Assembly (NCBI RefSeq): GCF_018294505.1
Contig: NC_057807.1
Location: forward strand, 167,069,582-167,133,581
DNA length: 64,000 bases
Reading direction: 5' to 3'
From: Triticum aestivum
Lineage: Eukaryota; Streptophyta; Magnoliopsida; Poales; Poaceae
In this document: piece after piece, positions 1-11,959 of the stretch
Numbering within the stretch: the stretch's first letter is position 1
How the letters are laid out: each line of letters begins with the position of its first letter
Translations under genes and position numbers: made by a program
The notes under the pieces: model-generated
Seen by the model: only the letters and a program-made list of their open reading frames with translations
Database searches by the model: none
Told to the model about the DNA's origin: nothing

Positions 1-404
1 CAGGAGGCAGGGGAGACGATGTTTTACCCAGGTTCGGGCCCTCTCGATGGAGGTAATAATCTACTTCCTGCTTGATTGATCTTGATGATATGAGTATTAC
101 AAGAGTTGATCTACCACGAGATCGTAGAGGCTAAACCCTAGAAGCTATCCTATGATTATGATTGTTCTTGTCCTACGGACTAAACCCTCCGGTTTATATA
201 GGCACAGAGGGGGCTAGGGTTACACAGAGTCAGTTACAGAGAAGGAAATCTACATATCCGAATATCCAAGCTTACCTTCCACGCAAAGGAGAGTCCCATC
301 CGGACACGGAAGGAAGTCTTCAATCTTGTATCTTCATAGTCCAACAGTCTGGACAAAATATATAGTCCGGCTATCCAAGGACCCCTTAATCCAGGACTCC
401 CTCA
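1..404 (-). repeat. Element A left LTR (3' LTR), partial
   Basis: The start matches 22300-22331 of the other LTR copy closely. On the minus strand the LTR opens with TGAGGGAGTC at 404 and is preceded by a purine-rich tract. A minus-strand TATA box (TATATAAA, complement of 193-200) would drive the element transcript. The first 68 or so bases lie outside the window. Confidence 0.8.
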
Positions 405-418
405 GTAGCCCCTGAACC
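405..418 (-). other. Element A polypurine tract
   Basis: On the minus strand the bases just before the LTR read TTCAGGGGCTAC, the usual position for the plus-strand DNA primer of an LTR element. Confidence 0.55.
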
Positions 419-803
419 AGGCTTCAATGACGATGAGTCCGACGCGCAGATTGTCTTCGGCATTGCAAGGCGGGTTCCTTCTCCGAATACTCCATAGAAG
501 ATTTAGGACACAAGGATCGTGTTCGGCTCTACAAAACAAATTCCACATACCGCCGCAGAAAGTATAATTTTCCACAAATCTAAACTGCCGACAGCTTTTA
601 TGATATCACGCCATGGTCTGGTCTTTATTCGAACCTTTTTCTAACCAGCCACTACACGCGCTGCGAGGCGGTTTTACTGGCACGTCTTGTCGAAGCAGAG
701 ATCGTGTTCCCCCTTATCACGGGAATCTCATCAATATAGGTGTGGGTAACCCAACCATCTTTGTTTAATATGACTCCTCGATTTCTGGCAAGTCCCAAAC
801 GAT

Positions 804-840
804 CACGTGGGGGACGCTTGATATTCGTCCTCTTTATAAA
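804..840 (+). promoter_or_regulatory. Putative promoter of the antisense gene in element A
   Basis: A G-box core CACGTG at 804-809 is followed by a TATA-like TTTATAAA at 833-840. The ATG of the plus-strand gene lies about 105 bp downstream at 945. This spacing fits a plant pol II promoter that is separate from the LTR promoter, which faces the other way. Transcription is inferred. Confidence 0.5.
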
Positions 841-944
841 GGGGGCCAAGGCCCGTCCTTTTCTTTCCACGCTCGATCCTTCCCCTCCCGCACCTCGAGT
901 TCCAACACCCAAGGCTCAAGCCAAAGCACTTCGGTCCTTCGACC

Positions 945-1612
945 ATGTCCGGATCCAATCAAGGCCGGTGGATGGCCTCCTCCATCATAGAGGAGGACAT
1001 CCGGAAGCTTAGGGAGGCCAGGTATCTCACCGCCGAGATTCCGCACAGGCTACCTGCTCCAGGGTATGTCGTCCCCACTCCCGAACCCAACGAGAGCGTT
1101 GTCTTTATCTCCCACTTTCTCCGAGGGCTAGGCTTTAGTGTGGATCCCTTCGTAAGAGGGCTCATGTTCTATTACGGATTATATTTCCATGATCTAGCTC
1201 CGGATTCAGTTCTTCACATCTCGTCGTTTATCATCATGTGCGAAGCCTTCCTCCGCATCACCCCCCACTTCGGCCTATGGCTCAAGATATTCAATGTGAG
1301 GCTGAGGGTGATCGACGGGCGTCACGCAGAGTGCGGAGGCGCCATAATAAGCAAGGGCGCCGACGCCCCATGGCCAAAGGGTTCTTTCGTGGAGACCTCT
1401 GATTTATGGCAGCATGAGTGGTTTTACATCACCGCTCCCTGAGGTACAAAGTGGGTGGCAGCTCCAGCGTTCCGCCCGGGCCCTCCACCACAAGTGGCGT
1501 CATGGGTCAACAAAGGGCTGGACTAGGGACCGACAAATGACGTGCCAACATTGCAGAGCCACATTCGAGATCTTCTCAAGAGGGATATCAGTATTGCCAA
1601 GATAATGCAAGT
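945..1612 (+). pseudogene. Antisense gene of element A, first exon (gypsy-type 'transposase' domain, PF04195-like)
   Basis: The reading frame starts at ATG 945 and resembles the plant family labelled 'putative gypsy type transposon' (PF04195), whose function is not established despite the name. The first 165 codons are open and contain a compact hydrophobic domain (around residues 55-130). TGA at 1440-1442 breaks the frame; it fits a CGA to TGA change because family-like residues continue in the same frame. A second in-frame TAG lies near 1524. The frame then runs into the F insertion at 1618 and resumes after 15604. It is transcribed opposite to gag-protease of the same element. Identification is by recalled family resemblance, so moderately sure. 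Confidence 0.65.
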
Positions 1613-1617
1613 GATGC
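1613..1617. repeat. Target site duplication of element F, left (GATGC)
   Basis: GATGC directly precedes the 5' LTR; GATGT follows the 3' LTR at 15604-15608. One mismatch in five fits a later C to T change. Confidence 0.7.
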
Positions 1618-2039
1618 TGAAATCACAAGTGCTCCCTAGGTGGTTTTGGTAATTAATGTCAACATATCTCTTGTTGGACTAACACCTTTATCTAGTATGC
1701 TTCAGATAAGTTCAACAATGGAGTGGCATGGACTAAAGGATGTGGGAACTCCTTCAAGACGCTTAGGACAAAGGATTGGCTCAAGCTTCAAGCTCAAGAC
1801 TCTTCATTTTATATTTTAGTGATCCAAGATCACATTGAGTCTATAGGAAAAGCCAATACTATCAAGGAGGGATGAGGTGCTGCTTAATGAGTTTCTTGCT
1901 CCACAGTGCTTAGTGATATGCTCCAAAACCCTCAACTACTTTCCCACTTCCACACATATGTCCTAAACCTAAAGTCAAAATCGGCCCCACTGACTATTTC
2001 TATCCGGCACCACCGAGTTTGGATGTCATAGCCACTGCC

Positions 2040-2445
2040 ACAAACCCTAGGCAAATCGGTCTCACCGATAGGGATCTCGGTCTCACCGAGATGGGATTGT
2101 AATCTCTCTATGTATGTCCATTACCAAAATCGGTCTCATCGAGTTTGAGCAATCGGTACTATCGAGATTACAATGCAAACTCTCTGGTTAACTCATTACC
2201 AAAATCAGTCCTACCGAGTTTGTGTAATCGGTCCAACCGAGTTTGCCTGACCAACTCTCTGGAAAGCTCATTACCAAAATCGGTCTCACCGAGTTTGTGA
2301 AATCGGTCTTACCGAGATTACGTTATGCCCTAACCCTAACCGAATTGGTCTTACCGAGTTGCATATCGGTGCCACCGAAAATCCTAACGGTCACTAGGTT
2401 TACTAAATCGGTCCGACCGAGTCTGTTGAATCGGTCCCACCGAGT
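2040..2445. repeat. Array of palindromic TCGGT-N3-ACCGA motifs in F 5' LTR
   Basis: About a dozen copies of a hairpin-capable motif (arms TCGGT and ACCGA, three-base spacer such as CTC, CTT or CCA), often flanked by A-A-A-T and G-A-G-T-T-T. Some copies carry single changes in one arm. The same array is in the 3' LTR at about 14330-14745, and loose copies occur near 12840-12895. Confidence 0.8.
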
Positions 2446-2484
2446 TTGGTAAATTATGTGTAAAGGTTAGATTTTGTGTGGAGG

Positions 2485-2493
2485 CTATATATA
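2485..2493 (+). promoter_or_regulatory. TATA box of F 5' LTR
   Basis: CTATATATA followed by a C-rich pyrimidine leader, conserved at 14787-14795 in the 3' LTR. The transcript would start about 30 bp downstream, but B1 now separates this promoter from the F coding region. Confidence 0.7.
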
Positions 2494-2684
2494 CCCCTCC
2501 ACCTCCTCTTCATTCATGGAGAGAGCCATCGGACTGAACCTACACTTCCAGGATACATTTTCTAAGAGAGAACTACCTACTCATGTGTTGAGGCCAAGAT
2601 ATTCCATTCCTACCATATGAATCTTGATCTCTAGCCTTCCCCAAGTTGCTTTCCACTCAAATCTTCTTTCCACCAGATCCAAAT

Positions 2685-5600
2685 TGTCACATCCCTAGCT
2701 TCTGGTGCTGCCTAGTGTTTGCATCATGTTTAAATTTTTGAAACTTGAACTGAGGAAATTTGGAAGCCTAAAAAACTTAAATAAAAGAAGGGCAAAAACC
2801 CTAAAATCTCATTCATTGTTCCAAAATGCTCTTCTTAAATGTTTGATAATTTTTGGCAAGGGTTCTGGTCCCAACCACAATATTGAACATTTTTAAGGAC
2901 TTAATCTTGGGACTTTGAATTTAAATCATTAGCTATTTGAATTTGAATTATATTCATATAATTAGAATATAATTTCAAATACCCCTAAAATATTTTATGA
3001 GCTTTTGGAAAAGTCCATCTAGCAAAATAAAAATATTCAGAGGAGTTTTTGGCATTGTTTGAATTATTTTAAATTCAAAACAGTGGCAAAACAAATTTAA
3101 AAAAATAAAACAAACAGAAAATAAAACAGAGCACTTACCTGGCGCTCACCTCGCAGCCCACCTGGTGGCCCAACAGGACCGGCCCAGCGCGGCCCAGCCC
3201 ACCTCCTCCTGTCGTCTTCCTCCCCTCGCCCCGAAGCAGCTCGGTGGCGAGCGCTGGCGATGCCCCGGCCACCTCCTGCTTGCCGCCTTCCCCTCGTCGT
3301 GCTGGACCCCGTCCGCGACGCCACGCAACCCCCCCGACCCTTCTCACTCCCCCTGTGCTCCTCCCCCTCCTCTGCTCTCTCCCGCAGCACCACCGACACG
3401 CCACCATCGCCGCCGACGCCGATTGCCGCAGCCACCGGCCACCCCTCGCCCTTCCGCTGAGCTCAGGAGCTCCGCCTCGACCCCCTCTTCCTCCCCATCG
3501 AGCCAAGCCCCTCAGGAAGCTCTGCATCGCCTCCACGCCATCGTCTTCATCCTCGACCGCCGCCGATGGTCACCGCCGATTCGCCGTCACTCGTGCGCCC
3601 CCGAGCTCGTCGATGACCCCACCCAATGCGCTGTGAGATCCTCCGTCTTTCCCCCTCCTCCCCGAGCTCGTTCCTATCCTCTAGCTATGCCAGCCGCCGT
3701 ACCCGAGCGCCGCCGTCCGCCATGGTCGTTGCTCTCGCAGCCACCGTGCGTCTCCGCTCGAGCTTGAGCCTTCGGCGTGCTCCTGGAGTAACGACGAGTC
3801 CAACGGAACCCCTAACTAGCTCCCCATGCACTGGAACCACGCGGCCGCCCTCGCCCGAACTCCAGCGACCGCCACGGTCGACGCCGGTGACGACTCCGGC
3901 CACCTCCGCTCCAGCCGCCTCCACCACTGGAAGCGCCACTCCGCCAGCTCCCCGTAGATGCTCCCTGCGCCCCAAACCATGGCATGTAGCGCAATCCCGA
4001 CGTGGACGCCGCCGCGATCTGAGGTCGCCGGCGGTTAAACGCCGGCAGCTGACGTGGCACCGTCGTTAGTAGTTAATGACTCCACTAATTAACCCACACT
4101 CTCACTGACATGCGGGCCTTGCGGCCTAACTAACCGGCTAACTAAAATAGATTAGGTTTAATCTAATTGCAGTGGCCCCAGGCGTCAGTTTTGACCGCGC
4201 TGACGTGGCCGTTGACTGGGCCCACACGTCAGCGGCACTAACCAGCCCCAGTCACTGACCAGTGGACCCCACTGGTCAGGTTTGACCCGGACCAGCCCCT
4301 GTTGACCTGCTGACGTCATGCCAACGTCATGCTGACGCAATATTCCTTTTCTGGAATTTAGTTTATTTTATAAATAATCAGGAAATTCCAGAAAATAGCT
4401 AAAACTTCAAAAATTCATAGAAATTCAACCGTAACTCCAAATGAAATAATTTATATATGAAAAATGATCAGAAAAATCCAATCTATCCATCTGTACTGGT
4501 TTCATGCATGTTAGAACAACTTATAGGTGCTGTTTAGCACAAATCATATTAATGTCATTTAAATATCCACATATGGAGTTTGAGTTTGAATCTTGGATTC
4601 AAACCAACTTCATTTAATCTAGTTTTAGTTGCATTAGCACAAACCACAGCATATTGCCATGTCACATTCATGCATCATATTGTGCATTGCATTGATTGTG
4701 TTTTTCCTCAGTTGCCGGTGATTGCCCCCTCTCGATAGACGTGATACCGACGATGTGATCGATGACACCGATGAAGAGCTATATTATCTTCAGAAGTGCC
4801 AGGCAAGCAAAACCCCCTTGTTCATTCCGATACAATCCTACTCTCTCACTCCTGCTCTCTTTTACTGCATTAGGACAACAACGACATATTTGTTACTTGC
4901 TGCGGTAGCTGAACCCTTCCTCATGACCTGTCATTGCCACAGTAAATAGATGAAACCCACTAGCATGAGTAGGAGTTGTTTGAGCCCTGATGTGCCTACT
5001 CTTTCATGCTTGTTTGTCATGCCTGCTATTGCTTAGAGTTGAGTCAGGTCTGATTCATCGGGGATGAATCAGAGGTGTGTGAACATGTCCTACTGTGTGT
5101 GAGCTAAGTGTGTGAACACGATTTGGTAAAAGGTAACGGTGAGAGGCCATGTAGGAGTACATGGTGGGTTGTCTCATTGAAGCCGTCCTCAGGAACTGAG
5201 TTCTGTGTTTGTGATCCATGATTCAGCTACTACCATACATTGGGCCCTGAAATATGACCCCGCTCGACTTCTTATTCACCCTAGTCCTCTGTCCAGGAGT
5301 TGCAAGTAGTTTCTGGTGTTTGTAGTATGCTGGAGGCCGTGGACAGCGCTGACCGTAGGGGTGGGCTGTGATGCGGTAGGCACGTGGCCGGGTGTACCGG
5401 ATACCCGTTAGGTATCTCGGGAACCCTGCACACATCGTTTGGGGCTGTGAGCGAAACTCCGGCCGGATCTCCTCATGGATGGAACCCGAATAGGCGATAA
5501 ACCTGGACTAGAGACTTGAGTGTTTAGGTAGGTCGTGGTCTACACCCACGTCGGCTTTTGCTTGAAGTCTGCCGAGCACATGTCGTGTGCAGACGCTAAG

Positions 5601-6852
5601 TGGTGGAAACATGTATGAAGAAGTACACCCCTGCAGGGTTAACATCATCTATTCGAATAGCCGTGTCCGCGGAAAAGGACTTCTGGGTTACTTATATCAG
5701 TTCATAGACAAGTGAAAGTGGATACTCTAAAATACGCAAGATAAGCGTGAGTGCTATGGATGGCGTTCTCGTAGGGAGACGGGAGCGGTTCCATAGTGGT
5801 GTATTGGTTGGTGAATATGTGGACTCGTGTGCGCCTCCTCAAAAGAGTTGCTTGCAGTCGTAGTTTAGGATAGCCACCGAGTCAAAGCTGGCTTGCTGCA
5901 GTTAAACCCCACCATCCCCTTTGTTGATAATGATGCATATGTAGTTAGTTCTGATGTAAGTCTTGCTGGGTACATTTGTACTCACGTTTTCCTATTTTAT
6001 ATTTTTGCAGAGAGACTTCGGTCTCGCTAGTAGTTCCGCGTGGACTTCGACGTTTAGCTTGATACCTCAGCTACGATCTTGTGCCTCGGCAGGATCTGGT
6101 AGATAGTCAGGCTTCTCAGCCTTTTCATTTATAGATGTCTGTACTCAGACATGATAGCTTCCGCTTGTGTTTTGACTTGTATGCTCTGAATGTTGGGTCG
6201 TAGGACCCCTGTTTGTAATATCTCGCTCCTCGGAGCCTAATGACTAAATACTTGAGTTGTAGAGTCATGTTGTGATGCCATGTTGTATTTGTAGATATTG
6301 AGCATATTGTGTGTATGTTATTGAAATGCTTGGTATGTGTGGGATCTGACTATCTAGTTGTTTATCCTTAGTAGCCTCTCTTACCGGGAAATGTCTCCTA
6401 GTGTTTCCACTGAGCCATGGTAGCTTGCTGCTGCTCCGGAACACTTAGGCTGGCCGGCATGTGTCCTTCTTCGTTCCTGTGTCTGTCCCCTCGGGGAAAT
6501 GTCACGCGATGAATACCAGAGTCCTATTAGCCCGCTACAGCCCGGTTCACCGGAGTCCTGCTAGCCCAGTGCTACAGCCTGGATTCACTCGCTGATGACC
6601 GACACGTTCGATGCTTGGTCATGGATGCCTGTCCCTGTAAGTTTGTGCCACTTTGGGTTTACGACTAGCCATGTCAGCCCGGGCTCCTTATCATATGGAT
6701 GCTAGCGACACTATCATATACGTGTGCCAAAAGACGCAAACGGTCCCGGGCAAAGGTAAGGCGACACCCGTGGGAATACCGTGCGTGAGGCCGCAAAGTG
6801 ATATGAGGTGTTACATGCTAGATCGATGTGGCATTGAGTCGGGGTCCTGACA
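2685..6852 (+). repeat. Element B1 5' LTR (4168 bp)
   Basis: Opens TGTCACATCCC and ends GGGGTCCTGACA, the same ends as the B2 LTR (22332-26499), also 4168 bp. The region 3120-4070 is very GC-rich and yields proline/serine/arginine-rich open frames on both strands; these differ between B copies and look like composition effects rather than genes. The middle has an AT-rich block and the last 2 kb no open frames of note. Confidence 0.9.
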
Positions 6853-7790
6853 GCTTTGGTATCAGAGCTTGACTGCCTGTAGGTTTACCAAGCCAAACTG
6901 GTCGAAGTTGAGTCTAGAAATTCTTTAGTTATATAAGGGAATTGATTGTGGGGTGGGAACGTAAGGCTCTTTTTACTCCTTATACCTTATGCCCTTCTGA
7001 TCTGAGTCATCTTATCTTTCCTACGGGGTTAAGGAATTAGGATTTCTCTTCTTTCTATCAGGATCACGTGTTACTAATCTGTAGACTTGTAAGATTGTTG
7101 GACTTAAGCCTTGTTTCAGTTCCTATTACTTCCGTATGTTAATTATTGATCTCGAAACCTTGATATTGTGCTTCTGAGTGGTTATGCCACAATTTTTGTG
7201 AATGTCTCAAATCTTTTCTGAGCATTTACAGCCGTTATGCTGTCTGAGTCATCCCAGGTTTCTAAACAGTCTGATGCATTTGCAAATCCCTTTTTCCCGT
7301 TCCCGATGTCCTTTTGGTCAGATTAATCACACAAATTAGTGAGTTGAGATACTTTATTGCCTCGACATATATGTTGGAGTTAATAATTATGACTCTAAGT
7401 GCTTAGGGGATCATCTAGTGGTCTAGCCATGATTTGTGTCCCAATGTGATGATTCTGGCCTTTATTCTCGAAAGCATTTCGTGATGCTACTTAGTAGTAG
7501 GTATTCTATTCCTGGGTTCTTGAACCCGAGATTCACTCTACTTACTTCATGTTGATAGTGTTTGCTAGTTCCTTTAGGTTAATGGTAACCTTGTGATGGT
7601 CCTCGAGGTCCATGGTATTTCCTTCTTCCAAATATCATGAACCATTCAGGCAGAAGTTATTTGAACCAAAAGATCACAATCAGAGTACTCTTGAGGAGTT
7701 CTCCATTCATAAATCGTGACTCTGCCAGTCCTACCTCTCTGCATGGGTTATCCGGAAGAAACATATTGAACTTGGTTCGACATACTAATC
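6853..7790 (+). other. Element B1 primer site and non-coding interior fragment
   Basis: TGGTATCAGAGC at 6857-6868 is a perfect match to the plant initiator tRNA-Met primer site and lies four bases after the LTR end. The remaining interior matches 26516-27430 of B2 and holds no credible ORF. It ends at a deletion junction. Confidence 0.8.
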
Positions 7791-7976
7791 TTGCAAGTTG
7801 CATGCTTTAATTTCCGCTGCTCATATACTCTTTGCGTGCTTGCTTGATATGTATTTTGAATGTTGAAAACTTGTGCCTAAACTCCACTTAAACTTTAAAG
7901 ATCTTAAAAACTGGAACTTTGGTACTTAGTGTCTAATTCCCCCCCCCCTCTAGACACCTCTTCTCAAGGTCCTACA
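7791..7976 (+). repeat. Element F 5' LTR, second part
   Basis: Matches the last 180 bp of the 3' LTR (15424-15603) and ends CCTACA. It contains a poly-C run longer than in the 3' copy. Confidence 0.9.
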
Positions 7977-7978
7977 AG

Positions 7979-7990
7979 TGGTATCAGAGC
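7979..7990 (+). other. Element F primer-binding site
   Basis: TGGTATCAGAGC, exact initiator tRNA-Met type site, two bases after the LTR end. Confidence 0.9.
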
Positions 7991-8031
7991 AAAGGTCTCC
8001 ATTGCCTTGGTTTAATCACCATTGGAGGAAG

Positions 8032-8604
8032 ATGGATGAGTCTACTTTGGGGAGTCTTAGACATAGAGTGCCTATTCTTGATGGAGAGTATTTTCATGAG
8101 TGGAAAAATGAGATGCTTGTAATTTTCAATCAATATCATTTGAACAAGTACATTGCTAGCCCTTGTGCACCTCATGTCGATCCTATGCATCCTACCCATG
8201 ATGAGTCAATTGACATGATTATGAATCTTAGAACTGCCGAACTTATCATTAGAGGATTGCCTAGAAACTTGATTGGATGTTTGCCTACTCTTAAGTGCGC
8301 CTACACTATATGGAACTTTCTTGAGGAACGCTTTCCAAATTATTCCTTGAAAAATCTAGATCAAATTCTCCATAAGTCTATTGCTTTGAGTAAGACGAAT
8401 ACTAGTGATCCTATGTTTGGTGATTGTCTATTTGAGCTTACAAACCTTATGCATGCCAAAGGAGATGTTGGAATTATTAGTGATATTATTTCCAAAGTTA
8501 TAAAGATTCATAAGCAAGATCATTGTCAAACTCACTCTAACGAATCACCCTCTCTAGGATTTGATCCACCACATGACGATGTTGAACATGGATACTATGA
8601 ATAG
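8032..8604 (+). pseudogene. Element F Gag (shortened)
   Basis: Capsid-type Gag that would package the retroelement RNA in the cytoplasm. I take ATG 8032 as start; the open frame extends back to the primer site but has no earlier ATG. The 190 codons show the plant Copia gag pattern (a tryptophan-containing W..EM motif near residue 24, then helical segments). The frame ends at TAG 8602-8604 but continues in the same frame into protease, so the stop looks like a point change in a former single gag-pol frame. No CCHC zinc knuckle is visible before the protease, so part of Gag appears deleted. Confident on identity, less on the cause of the missing knuckle. Confidence 0.8.
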
Positions 8605-10665
8605 GATGATGATAGTGACTTCAATCTTGATGATGCAATGAGACATTTTGGTCTTATGGAAAATCTTCGGGGATATATGTCAGGAGGAAAGGAATGGGTT
8701 CTTGATAGTGGATGTACCGATCACATGACCGGAGATAAAGACATGTTTCATGAGCTTGCTGAAAATGATACTCCTCGAAAGTATGTCACTTTCGGTGACA
8801 ACTCAAAAGGTAAGGTGGTTGGCCTTGGTAAGGTGGCCATATCACATGATAGCTCCATACAAAATGTCATGCTCGTTGAATCTCTTGGCTACAACTTACT
8901 TTCAGTATCTAGACTTGCTGATTTCGGTTTCAATGTCCTATTTACTGAAGTAGATTGTCAAGTGTTTCGTCGAGACAACCATGAAATGGTCTTTACCGGT
9001 GTGCGTAGAGGTGATCTATACATTGTTGATTTCACTAAAAAGGCTCAACCAAAAACTGGCTTCATTGCTAAATCCTCAAAAGGTTGGTTCTGGCATAGAC
9101 GATTAGGTCACATTGGTATGCGAAACCTTGACAAGCTTATTAAAGGAAATCATATTATTGGAGTTAATGATGTCATATTTGATAAGGATAGACTTTGCAG
9201 TGCTTGTCAAGAAGGTACACAGGTTGGAGGAAGGCATCCCGTGAAGAACATCATGACCACAAGGAGGCCACTCGAGCTACTTCACATGGATCTCTTTGGT
9301 CCCAACTCCTACAAGAGTCTCGGTGGAAATTCTTTTGATCTAGTTATAGTTGATGATTTTTCAAGATTTAAGTGGGTGTTCTTTCTCGATGATAAATCGC
9401 AGGTCCAAAAGATCTTCAAAAACTTCACTAGGAAGGCCCAAAATCAATTTGAAGTGAAGATCAAGAAGGTTCGCAGCGACAATGGAACGGAGTTCAAGAA
9501 CGCAAATGTGGACACCTTTCTTGGCGAAGAAGGGATTTCACACGAGTTCTCGGCTACGTACACACCTCAACAAAACGGAGTTGTTGAGAGGAAGAACCGG
9601 ATGCTCATCGAAATGGCGAGAACGTTGCTTGATGAGTACAAGACACCGAAGCAGTTTTGGGCAGAAGCGGTTGAGACAGCTTGTCATGCAACAAATCGCT
9701 TGTATCTTCACAAGCTACTCGGCAAGACGACATACGAGCTCCTCACTAGTAACAAACCCCAAGTTGGATACTTTCGAGTATTTGGCTCAAAGTGCTACAT
9801 TCTTGATAAGCATCGTCATTCTAAATTTGCTCCTAAGTCTCATGAAGGTTTCCTACTAGGTTATGGCTCAAACTCTCACACTTACCGTGTCTACAACAAT
9901 TTCACCCGAAAGGTTGAAGAGACGGTAGATGTGAAGTTTGATGAATCTAACGGCTCGCAAGTAGAGCAATTGCCAATTGATGTAGGAGACAAAGATCCTT
10001 CGGAAGCAATCCAAGACTTGTCTATTGGCAAGGTCCGTCCAATAGAGGTGAAGGAGAGTACCTCGTCCGTCCAAGTGGAAGCTTCTACTTCCCGACAGGG
10101 TGAACCAAGAGTTGATACGGAAGCATCCACAAGTGGGACGCACCAAGATGATGAAAACAAGGAAGTGCATCAAGATGAACGTCAACAACCTCCTTCTCCA
10201 CCACGACGAGAGAACGCCAACGCCAACAATGAAGAAGGACAAGAAGAAGAACAAGATGAAGAAGAAGTTCAACCAAGAACCAAGCAAAAGCTTTCACGAG
10301 TTCGAGCAAGAATTGCTAAAGATCATCCCGTCGAACAAATCTACAATGATATTCAAACCGGGAGAATCACTCGCTCTAAAACTCGTTTAGCTAACTTTTG
10401 TGAAAACTATTCTTTCATCTCTAGCATTGAACCTATGAAGGTCGAAGAAGCATTGGAAGATCCGGATTGGATAAATGCTATGCATGAAGAGCTACACAAC
10501 TTTGAGAGGAACCAAGTTTGGACATTGGTTGAGAAGCCCGACAACAAGCACAACATCATCGGTACCAAATGGGTGTTTCGCAACAAGCAAGATGAAGATG
10601 GACAAGTAGTTCGCAAGAAAGCACATCTCGTCGCCCAAACAAGTCGAAGGTATGGACTATGGTAA
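8605..10665 (+). pseudogene. Element F Pol: protease, integrase and start of RT
   Basis: First ATG at 8638; numbering from there. The aspartic protease active site DSG is at residues 23-25. The integrase zinc-binding motif is H153, H158, C187, C190, and the catalytic triad is D218, D281, E317 (in HMD, SDNG and VERKN contexts). After an acidic, low-complexity linker (about 440-590) RT begins around residue 620 with the W..A...E.......W pattern. Protease processes the polyprotein, integrase inserts the cDNA in the nucleus. The frame breaks near 10645, where a few bases appear lost relative to family spacing, and continues in frame +1. Confidence 0.9.
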
Positions 10666-11284
10666 GACTTACGCTCCCGTTGCTAGACTTGAGTCCATTC
10701 GCATCTTACTTGCCTATGCTAATCATCATGATATCACCTTGTACCAAATGGACATTAAAAGTGCTTTTCTAAATGGTGAAATAGAGGAGGAAGTTTATGT
10801 TAAGCAACCTCCCAGCTTTGTCAATCCTAAGAAACCCAATCATGTTTACAAACTTCACAAAGCCCTTTATGGTCTTAAACAAGCTCCTAGAGCATGGTAT
10901 AAATGCTTGACCAAGTTCCTTATTGAAAAAGGCTTTGAAATTGGGAAAATTGATTCTACTCTTTTTACTAAAAGGGTTGATGGAGAACTATTTGTGTGCC
11001 AAATCTATGTTGATGATATTATATTTGGTTCAACTAACCCTCATTTTAGTGAAAAGTTTGGGAAGCTAATGTCGGAGAAGTTTGAGATGTCTATGATGAG
11101 TGAACTCAAATTCTTTCTTGGATTGCAAATCAAGCAAACTAAGGAAGGTACCTTTGTTTCTCAAACGAAGTACACCAAGTACTTATTCAAGAAGTTCAAT
11201 ATGCAAGAATGCAAAGGTATGACTACACCCATGCCTACTAGTGGACATCTTGACTTGACCAAAGATAGTGAACCGGTTGATTAA
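10652..11284 (+). pseudogene. Element F reverse transcriptase core
   Basis: Continues Pol after the frameshift. Copia-type RT motifs are present: the MDIKSAFLNG block around residue 33, the ALYGLKQAPR block at 71-80, and the catalytic YVDD at 119-122. The enzyme would copy the element RNA to cDNA in virus-like particles. The frame ends at TAA 11282-11284, where a glutamine codon is usual, followed at once by conserved residues in the same frame, so a C to T change is likely. Confidence 0.9.
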
Positions 11285-11959
11285 AAGGTTTATCGCTCTA
11301 TGATTGGTTCATTGTTATATCTATGTGCTTCACGTCCCGATATCATTCTAAGTGTGTGCATGTGTGCACGATATCAAGCTACTCCTAAACAATGTCATCT
11401 TAAGGCCATGAAAAGGATAGTGAGATACTTAATCCATACACCAAATTTTGGCATCTGGTATCCTAAGAGGGCCTCTTTCAATCTTGTTGGCTATTCTGAC
11501 TTGGACTATGCCGGAGACAAGGTTGATAGAAAGTCCACTTCGGGTACTTTTCAATTTCTTGGTAGATCTCTTGTGTCTTGGTCCTCCAAGAAATAAAACT
11601 CGGTATCCTTATCTACCGCCGAAGTAGAATACATTGCCGCTGGTTCATGTTGTGCTCAATTACTTTGGATGACCCAAACTCTTAAAGATTATGGGATATA
11701 TGTGAGACATGTTCCATTGCTTTGTGACAATGAAAGTGCTATCAAAATTGGTCATAATCCCATACAACATTCTCGAACTAAGCATATTGAAGTTCATCAT
11801 CATTTCATTCGAGATCATGTTGCTAAGGGTGACATTGATCTTAAGCATGTTCGCACCGAAAAGCAATTAGCGGATATATTCCCTAAACCTCTTGATGAGA
11901 AAGTGTTTTGCAGGTTAAGAGGAGAATTGAACATCATTGATGCTTCAAACTTGGAGTAG
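11285..11959 (+). pseudogene. Element F RT connection and RNase H
   Basis: Same frame as the RT core. It carries the SRPDI segment typical of Copia and then RNase H, which removes the RNA strand from the hybrid; the acidic residue in YSDLDYAGD and the later TAEVEYIA, CDNESA and RTKHIEVHHHFIRD blocks are present. TAA at 11594-11596 breaks it, again where glutamine is expected. The natural end is the TAG at 11957-11959. Confidence 0.85.

Larger units (their letters stand above)
1618..2684 (+). repeat. Element F 5' LTR, first part
   Basis: Aligns to 13944-14986 of the 3' LTR and opens with TGAAATCAC (TGAAAGCAC in the other copy). It holds an array of short palindromes TCGGT-N3-ACCGA (about 2040-2445) and a TATA box. 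It stops at 2684, where B1 begins; the following 437 bp of the LTR, present at 14987-15423, are missing here. Confidence 0.9.
2685..7790 (+). mobile_element. Element B1: truncated LARD-like retrotransposon
   Basis: Inserted in F's 5' LTR after CAAAT (2680-2684). It has one complete 4168-bp LTR, a tRNA-Met primer site and 938 bp of internal sequence matching B2. It then ends abruptly at 7790, where F's LTR resumes. The 3' LTR, the rest of the interior and 437 bp of F's LTR are gone, so there is no second target duplication. No coding sequence is recognisable. The long LTR without genes recalls large retrotransposon derivatives such as Sukkula in barley; the name is not proven. Confidence 0.8.

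Noticed and set aside
3165..4069. Proline/serine/arginine-rich ORFs of up to 200 codons in the B LTR (also about 22834-23544 and 61190-61657)
   Set aside because: They lie in a GC-rich block, occur on both strands and change length and frame between the three B copies.
10100..10390. ORF overlapping the F integrase-RT linker in another frame
   Set aside because: Shadow of the acidic low-complexity linker of Pol.
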